From assembly GCF_027943255.1 (NCBI RefSeq), contig NC_072896.1:36792501-36856500 (forward strand): a stretch of DNA of 64,000 bases. The letters are read 5' to 3'. Position 1 is the stretch's first letter. Each line of letters begins with the position of its first letter. This DNA comes from Anastrepha obliqua. Lineage: Eukaryota > Arthropoda > Insecta > Diptera > Tephritidae. Shown piece by piece: positions 1 to 15,280 of this stretch. Below the pieces are notes generated by a model. That model had not been told where the DNA came from. It saw only the letters and a list, made by a program, of their open reading frames with translations, and ran no database searches. A program made the position numbers and the translations under genes.

Positions 1-1
1 A

Positions 2-1154
<1,153 letters not shown>

Positions 1155-1180
1155 ATCAATAAGAAAACATATAAAAAAAC

Positions 1181-1196
1181 GGTCCTTTTCAGGACC
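1181..1196 (+). terminator. H3 3' stem-loop (proximal), unit 1
   Basis: GGTCCTTTTCAGGACC, a perfect 6-bp stem, 26 nt after the H3 stop. It is followed by the purine-rich AAAAAAGATCAAAA, the likely U7 snRNA-pairing downstream element. Confidence 0.95.
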
Positions 1197-1540
1197 ACAA
1201 TTTGTTAAACAAAAAAGATCAAAAATTTTATTGAAATATTTATGCATATACATACCTATATGTGTAGGTATTTTTGTGTTTTCGTAAATGTATGTAGTAC
1301 ATGTACAGTTCTTTATCTACTCCACATCGTTTATACTCGTGTGCTTTTAAGTATAGTCGGCATGCATGTATACACGTTTATGTACGTATGTATATGCGCA
1401 CATAACCAGTTAATAAGCAGCAAAGCAGCAATTTTGGCGCAATTCGGTAATATGTACAAAAATATAATACACATAATGGGATGCCACGTTCTTTATTAAG
1501 AATATTAAATGAATAAGAAAACTAACATATTTTAAAAAAT

Positions 1541-1556
1541 GGTCCTTTTCAGGACC
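1541..1556 (+). terminator. Second (distal) H3-type stem-loop, unit 1
   Basis: An identical stem-loop 360 bp beyond the first, again followed by a downstream element (AACGAAAAAGATCAA). It lies in a tandem duplicate of the H3 downstream region and has no gene of its own. Confidence 0.9.
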
Positions 1557-1882
1557 ACAATTTGTTAAACGAAAAAGATCAACAATGTTATTGGAATATT
1601 TATGCGTATACATATATGTGTAGATATTTTTGTGTTTTCGTTAATGTACGTAGTACACACATACAAACATACATATACATTTCTTTGTCTACTCCACATC
1701 ATTTATACACGAGCGTTTTTTAGTACAGCCTGTAGGCATGTATACACATGTATGAATGAATATGTATACATAACCAGTTTATATGCCGCAGTTTTGGCGC
1801 AAATATACATGCGTCTAAGTGTATGAAAAAATAACACATTTATTAGGAAAATTATTTAAATCTCTTTGTAAATGTATTTTGT

Positions 1883-1898
1883 CGTCCTGAAAAGGACG
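1883..1898 (-). terminator. H2A 3' stem-loop, unit 1
   Basis: Minus strand CGTCCTTTTCAGGACG, a perfect stem, 49 nt past the H2A stop. The outer pair is C-G instead of the G-C seen in H3 and H4. Confidence 0.93.
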
Positions 1899-1947
1899 GT
1901 TTGTTTGCGTCGGTATTTATAATTATAATTCGCCTATATTTTTCACT

Positions 1948-2631
<684 letters not shown>

Positions 2632-3003
2632 ATGCCGCCAAAAACTAGTGGAAAAGCAGCAAAGAAAGCCGGTAAGGCTCAAAAGAATATTACTAAAAAT
2701 GATAAGAAAAAGAAGCGTAAGAGGAAGGAAAGTTATGCCATCTACATCTATAAAGTGTTGAAACAAGTACATCCTGATACCGGTATTTCATCCAAGGCCA
2801 TGAGCATTATGAATAGTTTTGTGAATGACATCTTTGAGCGCATTGCTGCGGAAGCGTCGCGTTTAGCTCACTATAACAAACGTTCAACCATCACCAGTCG
2901 CGAAATTCAAACTGCTGTACGTTTACTTTTGCCCGGTGAATTGGCCAAACATGCCGTCAGTGAAGGTACCAAAGCTGTTACCAAATATACCAGTTCCAAA
3001 TAA
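2632..3003 (+). CDS. His2B: Histone H2B, unit 1
   Basis: Core histone H2B of 123 aa. It has a Lys-rich tail ([26 protein letters not shown]), then the fold beginning [17 protein letters not shown]. The C-terminal helix includes [10 protein letters not shown] with the ubiquitinated Lys three residues from the end. Met1 is followed by Pro-Pro, as in flies. The length matches the family and there is no intron. The 3' end converges on H1, and the two stem-loops lie within about 270 bp of each other. Confidence 0.98.
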
Positions 3004-3048
3004 TTTTTCCAACTGAACTAATGGTATATAAATATATTAACAAAACAA

Positions 3049-3064
3049 GGCCCTTTTCAGGGCC
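3049..3064 (+). terminator. H2B 3' stem-loop, unit 1
   Basis: GGCCCTTTTCAGGGCC, a perfect stem, 45 nt past the stop, followed by AACAAAGAGGATAAAAAA as a purine-rich element. Confidence 0.95.
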
Positions 3065-3302
3065 ATAAAATATAAATTAACAAAGAGGATAAAAAATTGT
3101 TGATTAATATCTCTACATATGTACATATGTATGCACATTGAAATTAATTTAAAAATTCCTTAATATTGAAGAATATATTCATATGGTTTCATTAGTCTAT
3201 TAAATATGATTTTGTTGAACTACTTGGTTTTTATTTTTTTAATGTTTTCTACACACTGTAAGGAATAAATTCACTTTTGATCTTTTTGTTAAGAGATTTT
3301 GT
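3065..3302. other. H2B-H1 convergent spacer, unit 1
   Basis: AT-rich sequence between two facing stem-loops. It holds each gene's purine-rich downstream element and a small ACATATGTACATATGTATG palindromic run. No coding signal. Confidence 0.8.
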
Positions 3303-3318
3303 AGCCCTGAAAAGGGCT
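3303..3318 (-). terminator. H1 3' stem-loop, unit 1
   Basis: Minus strand AGCCCTTTTCAGGGCT, a perfect stem with an A-T outer pair, 59 nt past the H1 stop. It is followed by AACAAAAAGATCAAAAG as the downstream element. Confidence 0.93.
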
Positions 3319-3377
3319 TATTATTAATTTACCATGAAGGTTCCGTTTATAACTCACTTACAAACACCGTAAATTAT

Positions 3378-4109
3378 TTACTTTTTACCTGCTGCTGTAG
3401 GTTTTTTTGCGGCTGGCTTTTTATTCGATGCAGACTTCTTGGATTTAGCAGCAGTTGCTTTTGCTTTAGCTGCTTTTGGTTTAGCAGTTGCAGATTTGGC
3501 TTTAGTTGGTTTCACTTTTAATGCGCCACCCTTTTTTGCATCTTTCGCCTTAGCCTTTTCAGTTTTCTTCTTTTCAGCTGTTTTCTTACTGGCAACAGCT
3601 TTTTTTACCTTTTTCTCACCACTTGCCGCCTTTTTGACTTTACTCAACGATTTTTTCTTTGATGCACCACTATCTGCTGCCTTCTTTTTAGCCTTAACCT
3701 TCTCTGCTGATTTTACGGCTTTTGATTTCAATTTTCCCTCGCTTGATTTACTGGCTGCAACTGATAGTTTGAATGAACCGGACGCACCTTTTCCTTTGGT
3801 TTGAATTAGTTTTCCACTTGTAACAGCCGATTTCAAATAACGTTTAATGAATGGTGCCAATTTTTGGGCATCACATTTGTATGTCGCACTAATATATTTC
3901 TTAATCGCCAAGAGTGATGAACCGCCACGTTCCTTTAAATTCTTAATTGATGCGTCGACCATTTGTTGTGTTGGTGGATGGGTAGGGGCAACCGACGGCT
4001 TTTTGGGTTTAGCTGCCTTAACCTTTTTGGCAACAACTTTCTTTTCAGCAATAGTAGCAGCAGTAGCTACTGGGGAGCTTACATTCACAACAGCAACTGA
4101 ATCAGACAT
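3378..4109 (-). CDS. His1: Linker histone H1, unit 1
   Basis: Linker histone of 243 aa that binds nucleosomal DNA at the entry and exit site. The N-terminal arm (about 1-40) is Ala/Val/Lys-rich. The winged-helix globular domain spans about 42-116, from [21 protein letters not shown] through [13 protein letters not shown] long C-terminal tail of Lys, Ala, Ser and Pro follows (about 120-243). This copy has Asn in IKNLKERG, Leu in SEGKLKSK and Thr in KKKTEKAK, the same as unit 2. The DNA upstream has a TATAAAG on the minus strand at 4168-4174, so a TATA-driven start is possible. Intronless. Confidence 0.98.
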   Translation of the reverse strand: MSDSVAVVNVSSPVATAATIAEKKVVAKKVKAAKPKKPSVAPTHPPTQQMVDASIKNLKERGGSSLLAIKKYISATYKCDAQKLAPFIKRYLKSAVTSGKLIQTKGKGASGSFKLSVAASKSSEGKLKSKAVKSAEKVKAKKKAADSGASKKKSLSKVKKAASGEKKVKKAVASKKTAEKKKTEKAKAKDAKKGGALKVKPTKAKSATAKPKAAKAKATAAKSKKSASNKKPAAKKPTAAGKK

Positions 4110-5717
4110 CTTTATTTATATATTGTAGATTAAAACCTCAATTCAAATTCCACGTATGTATTATACACTTTATACACTTCACTCACTTTATGCACTGTAT
4201 GCACTACACTAATAGAGCACTGGTAAATTAAGAGAATTTCTGGAATCCAATATGTAGTTTAACTCCCTTCAAAATTTGAGAAGCAGAGCGAAAAGATGAT
4301 AATCAAATTTTCACGTTCCAGTGCTATTTAGTGCTTCTATATGACAAACTTTAAGATTTATTTAATTCACTAAAATTCATTGAATTTACTAATTCAACAA
4401 ATTTATATGTAAAACGATAGTATGCATGAGTCACTTTCATATCAATATACTTAAATTGGAATAAAATCAATATTTTTCTTGTAACGAGTGTTTTAGTCGA
4501 AACTTTGTACTCAAAATATTAAATTTTCGCTAGTTTTAGTAGATTTTCTTAAAACTCCTTAATATAAATCAATTATAACTATTGAAAATATAAAATATAT
4601 CAAATTATCAATCATCTAAACAGGTTATTTTATATATTACTTAAAATAATATGTTTGAAAAAATAAAATTAAATATCTCAATGGTATCACCAGAGCAATT
4701 CTCAGTGGCGTTAGTTGGATGCATGAAATAATCCAGTATTTTGATGAATATTGAAAACTTTAATTTTGGTTGAAATGAATGATGGTAATGAAATAATTAA
4801 ATTTGACTAATGTGGATTATGTAAATTTTATTTTAATATATTACTTAATTTTTTGATATTAATTCAAATATTCACTGATCAATAAATATATATATATATT
4901 ATATATATACATATGTGTGCATACAAAATTTTTTATTTAATTAATTAAATATTATTGTTATTAATAAAAAAATGTAACTTTTTCTTTAAAAATTTGCAAT
5001 ATATGTCAAAGCAAGATACAAAATTCCCATATGTACATACGTGTTTACATACAAGTATACTACTTGTATGCTTGACGAAGGCAAAAGGCAAAGGTAGTAA
5101 GAGTATGATTGTATTCCAACGTTAAAGAAATAAATATAAATATAAAAATATAATTTTAACTACAAATATATTTTTAAAAAGTTGTATTTATGTATGTAGC
5201 GAGAAAAATTATTTAAAAATTAAATATATCAGGTTAGAGGCCTGGGTGTTAAAATACAGTCATAATCTATTTAACACGATCGCGGACACTAAAAATTTCT
5301 GGAAGCTGCAAAAATAGACAGGCAATTATTTTTGAAACTAGTTGCAAAATCCTAAATCTGATTACACATATATTATAAGTGTAGTCAGAACATCGTATTT
5401 TAACTGTTATATGAAAGTACTTAATGAATCAAGTGGTCATTACTTTAAAATGTATATTAATTACAAAAACTTAAAGTTACATGAAATTAAATGAACAAAA
5501 CTTGGCTTTAAAATTTGAATGCTGTAGCATCACGTCATTTTGCATCACTATAAAAATAAATGCTATAGCATTCACGTCCGCGAACGTGTTAATTGTATAA
5601 TGAGTATGTACATATGTATGTACTCGTGCTCATGCAATATAGAATCACAACAGAATTGTGCGTTTGTTTAAAATTTTAATTGAACAAAATTTTGAATCTT
5701 TGTTAAAAGAATATTGT
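4110..5717. other. H1-H4 spacer, unit 1 to unit 2
   Basis: About 1.6 kb of AT-rich non-coding DNA. It holds the H1 promoter region, an AT microsatellite near 4886-4912, a block at about 5013-5167 that units 2-4 lack, and a MITE-like inverted-repeat segment at 5275-5588. No gene seen. Confidence 0.85.
5275..5588. mobile_element. Candidate TTAA-site MITE in histone spacer, unit 1
   Basis: TTAA at 5271-5274 and 5589-5592 flank 314 bp whose ends are inverted repeats: CACGATCGCGGAC on the left, and GTCCGCGAACGTG on the right, which is CACGTTCGCGGAC when reversed (12 of 13 matching). A second inner inverted pair is GAATGCTGTAGCA and TGCTATAGCATTC near 5517-5571. TTAA flanks suggest a piggyBac- or Kolobok-type non-autonomous element. 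It is present at the same place in every spacer. Confidence 0.55.
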
Positions 5718-5733
5718 GGTCCTGAAAAGGACC
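5718..5733 (-). terminator. H4 3' stem-loop, unit 2
   Basis: Same perfect 16-nt element as in unit 1, 38 nt past the H4 stop. Confidence 0.95.
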
Positions 5734-5771
5734 GTTTTTTATGTTTTTCAAATATGTACCCAAGAAATTAT

Positions 5772-6822
<1,051 letters not shown>

Positions 6823-6848
6823 ATCAATAAGAAAACATATAAAAAAAC

Positions 6849-6864
6849 GGTCCTTTTCAGGACC
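6849..6864 (+). terminator. H3 3' stem-loop (proximal), unit 2
   Basis: Perfect GGTCCTTTTCAGGACC, 26 nt after the stop. Confidence 0.95.
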
Positions 6865-7200
6865 ACAATTTGTTAAACAAAAAAGATCAAAAATTTTATT
6901 GAAATATTTATGCATATACATACCTATATGTGTAGGTATTTTTGTGTTTTCGTAAATGTATGTAGTACATGTACAGTTCTTTATCTACTCCACATCGTTT
7001 ATACTCGTGTGCTTTTAAGTATAGTCGGCATGCATGTATACACGTTTATGTACGTATGTATATGCGCACATAACCAGTTAATAAGCAGCAATTTTGGCGC
7101 AATTCGGTAATATGTACAAAAATATAATACACATAATGGGATGCCACGTTCTTTATTAAGAATATTAAATGAATAAGAAAACTAATATATTTTAAAAAAT

Positions 7201-7216
7201 GGTCCTTTTCAGGACC
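7201..7216 (+). terminator. Second H3-type stem-loop, unit 2
   Basis: Distal copy in the duplicated H3 downstream region. The gap to the first is 352 bp, shorter than in unit 1 because of a small AGCAAAGC indel. Confidence 0.9.
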
Positions 7217-7542
7217 ACAATTTGTTAAACGAAAAAGATCAACAATGTTATTGGAATATTTATGCGTATACATATATGTGTAGATATTTTTGTGTTTTCG
7301 TTAATGTACGTAGTACACACATACAAACATACATATACATTTCTTTGTCTACTCCACATCATTTATACACGAGCGTTTTTTAGTACAGCCTGTAGGCATG
7401 TATACACATGTATGAATGAATATGTATACATAACCAGTTTATATGCCGCAGTTTTGGCGCAAATATACATGCGTCTAAGTGTATGAAAAAATAACACATT
7501 TATTAGGAAAATTATTTAAATCTCTTTGTAAATGTATTTTGT

Positions 7543-7558
7543 CGTCCTGAAAAGGACG
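7543..7558 (-). terminator. H2A 3' stem-loop, unit 2
   Basis: Perfect CGTCCTTTTCAGGACG on the minus strand. Confidence 0.93.
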
Positions 7559-7607
7559 GTTTGTTTGCGTCGGTATTTATAATTATAATTCGCCTATATT
7601 TTTCACT

Positions 7608-8291
<684 letters not shown>

Positions 8292-8663
8292 ATGCCGCCA
8301 AAAACTAGTGGAAAAGCAGCAAAGAAAGCCGGTAAGGCTCAAAAGAATATTACTAAAAATGATAAGAAAAAGAAGCGTAAGAGGAAGGAAAGTTATGCCA
8401 TCTACATCTATAAAGTGTTGAAACAAGTACATCCTGATACCGGTATTTCATCCAAGGCCATGAGCATTATGAATAGTTTTGTGAATGACATCTTTGAGCG
8501 CATTGCTGCGGAAGCGTCGCGTTTAGCTCACTATAACAAACGTTCAACCATCACCAGTCGCGAAATTCAAACTGCTGTACGTTTACTTTTGCCCGGTGAA
8601 TTGGCCAAACATGCCGTCAGTGAAGGTACCAAAGCTGTTACCAAATATACCAGTTCCAAATAA
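8292..8663 (+). CDS. His2B: Histone H2B, unit 2
   Basis: Intact H2B of 123 aa, protein identical to the other units. Codon choices match units 1 and 5 (AAT GAT, ATG AGC) and differ from units 3 and 4. Confidence 0.98.
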
Positions 8664-8708
8664 TTTTTCCAACTGAACTAATGGTATATAAATATATTAA
8701 CAAAACAA

Positions 8709-8724
8709 GGCCCTTTTCAGGGCC
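8709..8724 (+). terminator. H2B 3' stem-loop, unit 2
   Basis: Perfect GGCCCTTTTCAGGGCC, 45 nt after the stop. Confidence 0.95.
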
Positions 8725-8962
8725 ATAAAATATAAATTAACAAAGAGGATAAAAAATTGTTGATTAATATCTCTACATATGTACATATGTATGCACATTG
8801 AAATTAATTTAAAAATTCCTTAATATTGAAGAATATATTCATATGGTTTCATTAGTCTATTAAATATGATTTTGTTGAACTACTTGGTTTTTATTTTTTT
8901 AATGTTTTCTACACACTGTAAGGAATAAATTCACTTTTGATCTTTTTGTTAAGAGATTTTGT
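8725..8962. other. H2B-H1 convergent spacer, unit 2
   Basis: Same AT-rich sequence as unit 1. Only the two downstream elements are recognisable. Confidence 0.8.
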
Positions 8963-8978
8963 AGCCCTGAAAAGGGCT
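8963..8978 (-). terminator. H1 3' stem-loop, unit 2
   Basis: Perfect AGCCCTTTTCAGGGCT on the minus strand. Confidence 0.93.
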
Positions 8979-9037
8979 TATTATTAATTTACCATGAAGG
9001 TTCCGTTTATAACTCACTTACAAACACCGTAAATTAT

Positions 9038-9769
9038 TTACTTTTTACCTGCTGCTGTAGGTTTTTTTGCGGCTGGCTTTTTATTCGATGCAGACTTCTT
9101 GGATTTAGCAGCAGTTGCTTTTGCTTTAGCTGCTTTTGGTTTAGCAGTTGCAGATTTGGCTTTAGTTGGTTTCACTTTTAATGCGCCACCCTTTTTTGCA
9201 TCTTTCGCCTTAGCCTTTTCAGTTTTCTTCTTTTCAGCTGTTTTCTTACTGGCAACAGCTTTTTTTACCTTTTTCTCACCACTTGCCGCCTTTTTGACTT
9301 TACTCAACGATTTTTTCTTTGATGCACCACTATCTGCTGCCTTCTTTTTAGCCTTAACCTTCTCTGCTGATTTTACGGCTTTTGATTTCAATTTTCCCTC
9401 GCTTGATTTACTGGCTGCAACTGATAGTTTGAATGAACCGGACGCACCTTTTCCTTTGGTTTGAATTAGTTTTCCACTTGTAACAGCCGATTTCAAATAA
9501 CGTTTAATGAATGGTGCCAATTTTTGGGCATCACATTTGTATGTCGCACTAATATATTTCTTAATCGCCAAGAGTGATGAACCGCCACGTTCCTTTAAAT
9601 TCTTAATTGATGCGTCGACCATTTGTTGTGTTGGTGGATGGGTAGGGGCAACCGACGGCTTTTTGGGTTTAGCTGCCTTAACCTTTTTGGCAACAACTTT
9701 CTTTTCAGCAATAGTAGCAGCAGTAGCTACTGGGGAGCTTACATTCACAACAGCAACTGAATCAGACAT
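9038..9769 (-). CDS. His1: Linker histone H1, unit 2
   Basis: Intact H1 of 243 aa, identical to the unit 1 protein: globular domain at about 42-116 followed by a Lys/Ala-rich tail. Confidence 0.98.
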   Translation of the reverse strand: MSDSVAVVNVSSPVATAATIAEKKVVAKKVKAAKPKKPSVAPTHPPTQQMVDASIKNLKERGGSSLLAIKKYISATYKCDAQKLAPFIKRYLKSAVTSGKLIQTKGKGASGSFKLSVAASKSSEGKLKSKAVKSAEKVKAKKKAADSGASKKKSLSKVKKAASGEKKVKKAVASKKTAEKKKTEKAKAKDAKKGGALKVKPTKAKSATAKPKAAKAKATAAKSKKSASNKKPAAKKPTAAGKK

Positions 9770-11209
9770 CTTTATTTATATATTGTAGATTAAAACCTCA
9801 ATTCAAATTCCACGTATGTATTATACACTTTATACACTTCACTCACTTTATGCACTGTATGCACTACACTAATAGAGCACTGGTAAATTAAGAGAATTTC
9901 TGGAATCCAATATGTAGTTTAACTCCCTTCAAAATTTGAGAAGCAGAGCGAAAAGATGATAATCAAATTTTCACGTTCCAGTGCTATTTAGTGCTTCTAT
10001 ATGACAAACTTTAAGATTTATTTAATTCACTAAAATTCATTGAATTTACTAATTCAACAAATTTATATGTAAAACGATAGTATGCATGAGTCACTTTCAT
10101 ATCAATATACTTAAATTGGAATAAAATCAATATTTTTCTTGTAACGAGTGTTTTAGTCGAAACTTTGTACTCAAAATATTAAATTTTCGCTAGTTTTAGT
10201 AGATTTTCTTAAAACTCCTTAATATAAATCAATTATAACTATTGAAAATATAAAATATATCAAATTATCAATCATCTAAACAGGTTATTTTATATATTAC
10301 TTAAAATAATATGTTTGAAAAAATAAAATTAAATATCTCAATGGTATCACCAGAGCAATTCTCAGTGGCGTTAGTTGGATGCATGAAATAATCCAGTATT
10401 TTGATGAATATTGAAAACTTTAATTTTGGTTGAAATGAATGATGGTAATGAAATAATTAAATTTGACTAATGTGGATTATGTAAATTTTATTTTAATATA
10501 TTACTTAATTTTTTGATATTAATTCAAATATTCACTGATCAATAAATATATATATATATTATATATATACATATGTGTGCATACAAAATTTTTTATTTAA
10601 TTAATTAAATATTATTGTTATTAATAAAAAAATGTAACTTTTTCTTTAAAAAATTTGCAATATATGTCAAAGCATATATATTTTTAAAAAGTTGTATTTA
10701 TGTAGTGAAAAAAAATTATTTAAAAATTAAATATATCAGGTTAGAAGCCTGGGTGTTAAAATAGAGTCATAATCTATTTAACACATTCGCGGACATTAAA
10801 AATTTCTGGAAGCTGCAAAAATAGACAGGTAATTATTTTTGAAACTAGTTGTAATATCCTAAATCTGATTATACATATATTATATTATAAGTGTAGTCAG
10901 AACATCGTATTTTAACTGTTATATGAAAGTACTTAATGAATCAAGTGGTCATTACTTAAAAATGTATATTAATTACAAAAACTTAAAGTTACATGAAATT
11001 AAATGAACAAAACTTGGCTTTAAAATTTGAATGCTGTAGCATCACGTCATTTTGCATCACTATAAAAATAAATGCTATAGCATTCACGTCTGCGAACGTG
11101 TTAATTGTATAATGAGTATGTACATATGTACTCGAGCTCATGAAATATATAATCACAACAGAATTGTGCGTTTGTTTAAAATTTTGAGTCTTTGTTAAAA
11201 GAATATTGT
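9770..11209. other. H1-H4 spacer, unit 2 to unit 3
   Basis: About 1.44 kb. The left part matches unit 1. The right part, from about 10640-10680, matches units 3 and 4, including the loss of the 155-bp block. Contains a MITE-like segment at 10782-11100. Confidence 0.85.
10782..11100. mobile_element. Candidate TTAA-site MITE in histone spacer, unit 2
   Basis: TTAA at 10778-10781 and 11101-11104. Ends CACATTCGCGGAC and GTCTGCGAACGTG, more diverged than in unit 1. Confidence 0.5.
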
Positions 11210-11225
11210 GGTCCTGAAAAGGACC
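11210..11225 (-). terminator. H4 3' stem-loop, unit 3
   Basis: Perfect GGTCCTTTTCAGGACC on the minus strand. Confidence 0.95.
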
Positions 11226-11263
11226 GTTTTGTATGTTTTTCAAATATGTACCCAAGAAATTAT

Positions 11264-12307
<1,044 letters not shown>

Positions 12308-12333
12308 ATCAATAAGAAAACTTGTGAAAAAAC

Positions 12334-12349
12334 GGTCCTTTTCAGGACC
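12334..12349 (+). terminator. H3 3' stem-loop (proximal), unit 3
   Basis: Perfect stem-loop 26 nt after the stop, followed by AACGAAAAAGATCAAAA. Confidence 0.95.
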
Positions 12350-12679
12350 ACAATTTGTTAAACGAAAAAGATCAAAAATTTAATTGAAATATTTATGCAT
12401 ATACATATGTACCTATATGTGTAGGTAGTTTTGTGTTTTCGTAAATGTATGTAGTACATGTACAGTTCTTTATCTACTCCACATCGTTTATACTCGTGTG
12501 CTTTTAAGTATAGTCGGCATGCATGTATACACGTTTATGTACGTATAAGCGCACATAACCAGTTAATAAGCAGCAATTTTGGCGCATTCGGTAATATGTA
12601 TAAAAATATAATACACATAATGGGATGCCACGTTCTTTATTAAGAATATTAAATGAATAAGAAAACTATTTTAAAAAAT

Positions 12680-12695
12680 GGTCCTTTTCAGGACC
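12680..12695 (+). terminator. Second H3-type stem-loop, unit 3
   Basis: Distal copy, 346 bp after the first. Confidence 0.9.
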
Positions 12696-13021
12696 ACAAT
12701 TTGTTAAACGAAAAAGATCAACAGTGTTATTGGAATATTTATGCGTATACATATATGTGTAGATATTTTTGTGTTTTCGTTAATGTACGTAGTACACACA
12801 TACAAACATACATATACATTTCTTTGTCTACTCCACATCATTTATACACGAGCGTTTTTTAGTACAGTCTGTTGGCATGTATACACATGTATGAGTGAAT
12901 ATGTATACATAACCAGTTTATATGCCGCAGTTTTGGCGCAAATATACATGCGTCTAAATGTATGAAAAAATAACACATTTATTAGGAAAATTATTTAAAT
13001 CTCTTTGTAAATGTATTTTGT

Positions 13022-13037
13022 CGTCCTGAAAAGGACG
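13022..13037 (-). terminator. H2A 3' stem-loop, unit 3
   Basis: Perfect CGTCCTTTTCAGGACG on the minus strand. Confidence 0.93.
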
Positions 13038-13086
13038 GTTTGTTTGCGTCGGTATTTATAATTATAATTCGCCTATATTTTTCACT

Positions 13087-13771
<685 letters not shown>

Positions 13772-14143
13772 ATGCCGCCAAAAACTAGTGGAAAAGCAGC
13801 AAAGAAAGCCGGTAAGGCTCAAAAGAATATTACTAAAAATGACAAGAAAAAGAAGCGTAAGAGGAAGGAAAGTTATGCCATCTACATCTATAAAGTGTTG
13901 AAACAAGTACATCCTGATACCGGTATTTCATCCAAGGCCATGAGTATTATGAATAGTTTTGTGAATGACATCTTTGAGCGCATTGCTGCGGAAGCGTCGC
14001 GTTTAGCTCACTATAACAAACGTTCAACCATCACCAGTCGCGAAATTCAAACTGCTGTACGTTTACTCTTGCCCGGTGAATTGGCCAAACATGCCGTCAG
14101 TGAAGGTACCAAAGCTGTTACCAAATATACCAGTTCCAAATAA
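13772..14143 (+). CDS. His2B: Histone H2B, unit 3
   Basis: Intact H2B of 123 aa. Synonymous changes GAC, AGT and CTC are shared with unit 4. Confidence 0.98.
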
Positions 14144-14188
14144 TTTTTCCAACTGAACTAATGGTATATAAATATATTAACAAAACAA

Positions 14189-14204
14189 GGCCCTTTTCAG
14201 GGCC
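14189..14204 (+). terminator. H2B 3' stem-loop, unit 3
   Basis: Perfect GGCCCTTTTCAGGGCC, 45 nt after the stop. Confidence 0.95.
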
Positions 14205-14259
14205 ACAAAATATAAATTAACAAAGAGAATGAAAAAATGTCTTCATTAATATCTCTACA

Positions 14260-14290
<31 letters not shown>

Positions 14291-14473
14291 GTATGCACAT
14301 TGAAATTAATTTTAAAATTCTTTAATATTGAAGAATACCAGAGCTATGTTCATATGGTTTCATTAGTCTATTAAATATGATTTTGTTAAACTACTTGGTT
14401 TTTATTTTTTTAATGTTTTCTACACACTGTAAGGAATAAATTCACTTTTGATCTTTTTGTTAAGAGATTTTGT
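14205..14473. repeat. H2B-H1 spacer with CATA microsatellite, unit 3
   Basis: AT-rich convergent spacer. A CATA tetranucleotide run occupies about 14256-14288. It is longer than the same run in unit 4 and absent as a run from units 1, 2 and 5. Confidence 0.85.
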
Positions 14474-14489
14474 AGCCCTGAAAAGGACT
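14474..14489 (-). terminator. H1 3' stem-loop variant, unit 3
   Basis: Minus strand AGTCCTTTTCAGGGCT. The third stem pair becomes a U-G wobble in RNA; the other five pairs are intact. Confidence 0.85.
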
Positions 14490-14548
14490 TATTATTAATT
14501 TACCATGAAGGTTCCGTTTGTAACGCACTTACAAACACCGTAAATTAT

Positions 14549-15280
14549 TTACTTTTTACCTGCTGCTGTAGGTTTTTTTGCGGCTGGCTTTTTATTCGAT
14601 GCTGACTTCTTGGATTTAGCAGCAGTTGCTTTTGCTTTAGCTGCTTTTGGCTTAGCAGTTGCAGATTTGGCTTTAGTTGGTTTCACTTTTAATGTACCAC
14701 CCTTTTTTGCATCTTTCGCCTTAGCCTTTTCACTTTTCTTCTTTTCAGCTGTTTTCTTACTGGCAACAGCTTTTTTCACTTTTTTCTCACCACTTGCCGC
14801 CTTTTTGACTTTACTCAATGATTTTTTCTTTGATGCACCACTATCTGCTGCCTTCTTTTTAGCCTTAACCTTCTCTGCTGATTTTACGGCTTTTGATTTC
14901 GATTTTCCCTCGCTTGATTTACTGGCTGCAACTGATAGTTTGAATGAACCGGACGCACCTTTTCCTTTGGTTTGAATTAGTTTTCCACTTGTAACAGCCG
15001 ATTTCAAATAACGTTTAATGAATGGTGCCAATTTTTGGGCATCACATTTGTATGTCGCACTAATATATTTCTTAATCGCCAAAAGTGATGAACCGCCACG
15101 TTCCTTTAAACTCTTAATTGATGCGTCGACCATTTGTTGTGTTGGTGGATGGGTAGGGGTAACTGACGGCTTTTTGGGTTTAGCTGCCTTAACCTTTTTG
15201 GCAACAACTTTCTTTTCAGCAATAGTAGCAGCAGTAGCTACTGGGGAGCTTACATTCACAACAGCAACTGAATCAGACAT
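14549..15280 (-). CDS. His1: Linker histone H1, unit 3
   Basis: Intact H1 of 243 aa with several residue differences from unit 1: Thr in SVTPTHPP (Ala elsewhere), Ser in IKSLKERG, Ser in SEGKSKSK, Ser in KKKSEKAK and Thr in KGGTLKVK. All are in or near the tails or on the globular surface. H1 is the only histone in the array whose protein varies among units. Confidence 0.98.
   Translation of the reverse strand: MSDSVAVVNVSSPVATAATIAEKKVVAKKVKAAKPKKPSVTPTHPPTQQMVDASIKSLKERGGSSLLAIKKYISATYKCDAQKLAPFIKRYLKSAVTSGKLIQTKGKGASGSFKLSVAASKSSEGKSKSKAVKSAEKVKAKKKAADSGASKKKSLSKVKKAASGEKKVKKAVASKKTAEKKKSEKAKAKDAKKGGTLKVKPTKAKSATAKPKAAKAKATAAKSKKSASNKKPAAKKPTAAGKK

Larger units (their letters stand above)
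1155..1947. repeat. H3-H2A spacer with tandem duplication, unit 1
   Basis: Copy A (about 1155-1506) and copy B (about 1507-1830) are diverged tandem copies. Both start with AATNAATAAGAAAAC, carry the stem-loop and purine element, then ATTTATGCNTATACATA, TTTTGTGTTTTCGT, a TCTACTCCACATC block and GTTTTGGCGCAA-like sequence. The convergent H2A 3' end lies at 1883-1947. There is no coding sequence. Confidence 0.85.
6823..7607. repeat. H3-H2A spacer with tandem duplication, unit 2
   Basis: Two diverged copies of the H3 downstream region, as in unit 1, followed by the H2A 3' end. No coding sequence. Confidence 0.85.
12308..13086. repeat. H3-H2A spacer with tandem duplication, unit 3
   Basis: Duplicated H3 downstream region as in unit 1. 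Differences are small indels shared with unit 4. No coding sequence. Confidence 0.85.

Noticed and set aside
1242..1826. Short frames in the H3-H2A spacer, repeated in each unit
   Set aside because: Tyr/His/Cys-rich translations of ATACAT-type simple sequence; frames break between units by indels.
3439..4128. Antisense frames opposite H1 (121 and 93 codons, conserved in all units)
   Set aside because: Low-complexity Ala/Phe/Leu-rich sequence forced by the Lys/Ala-rich H1 codons; conservation follows from H1 itself.
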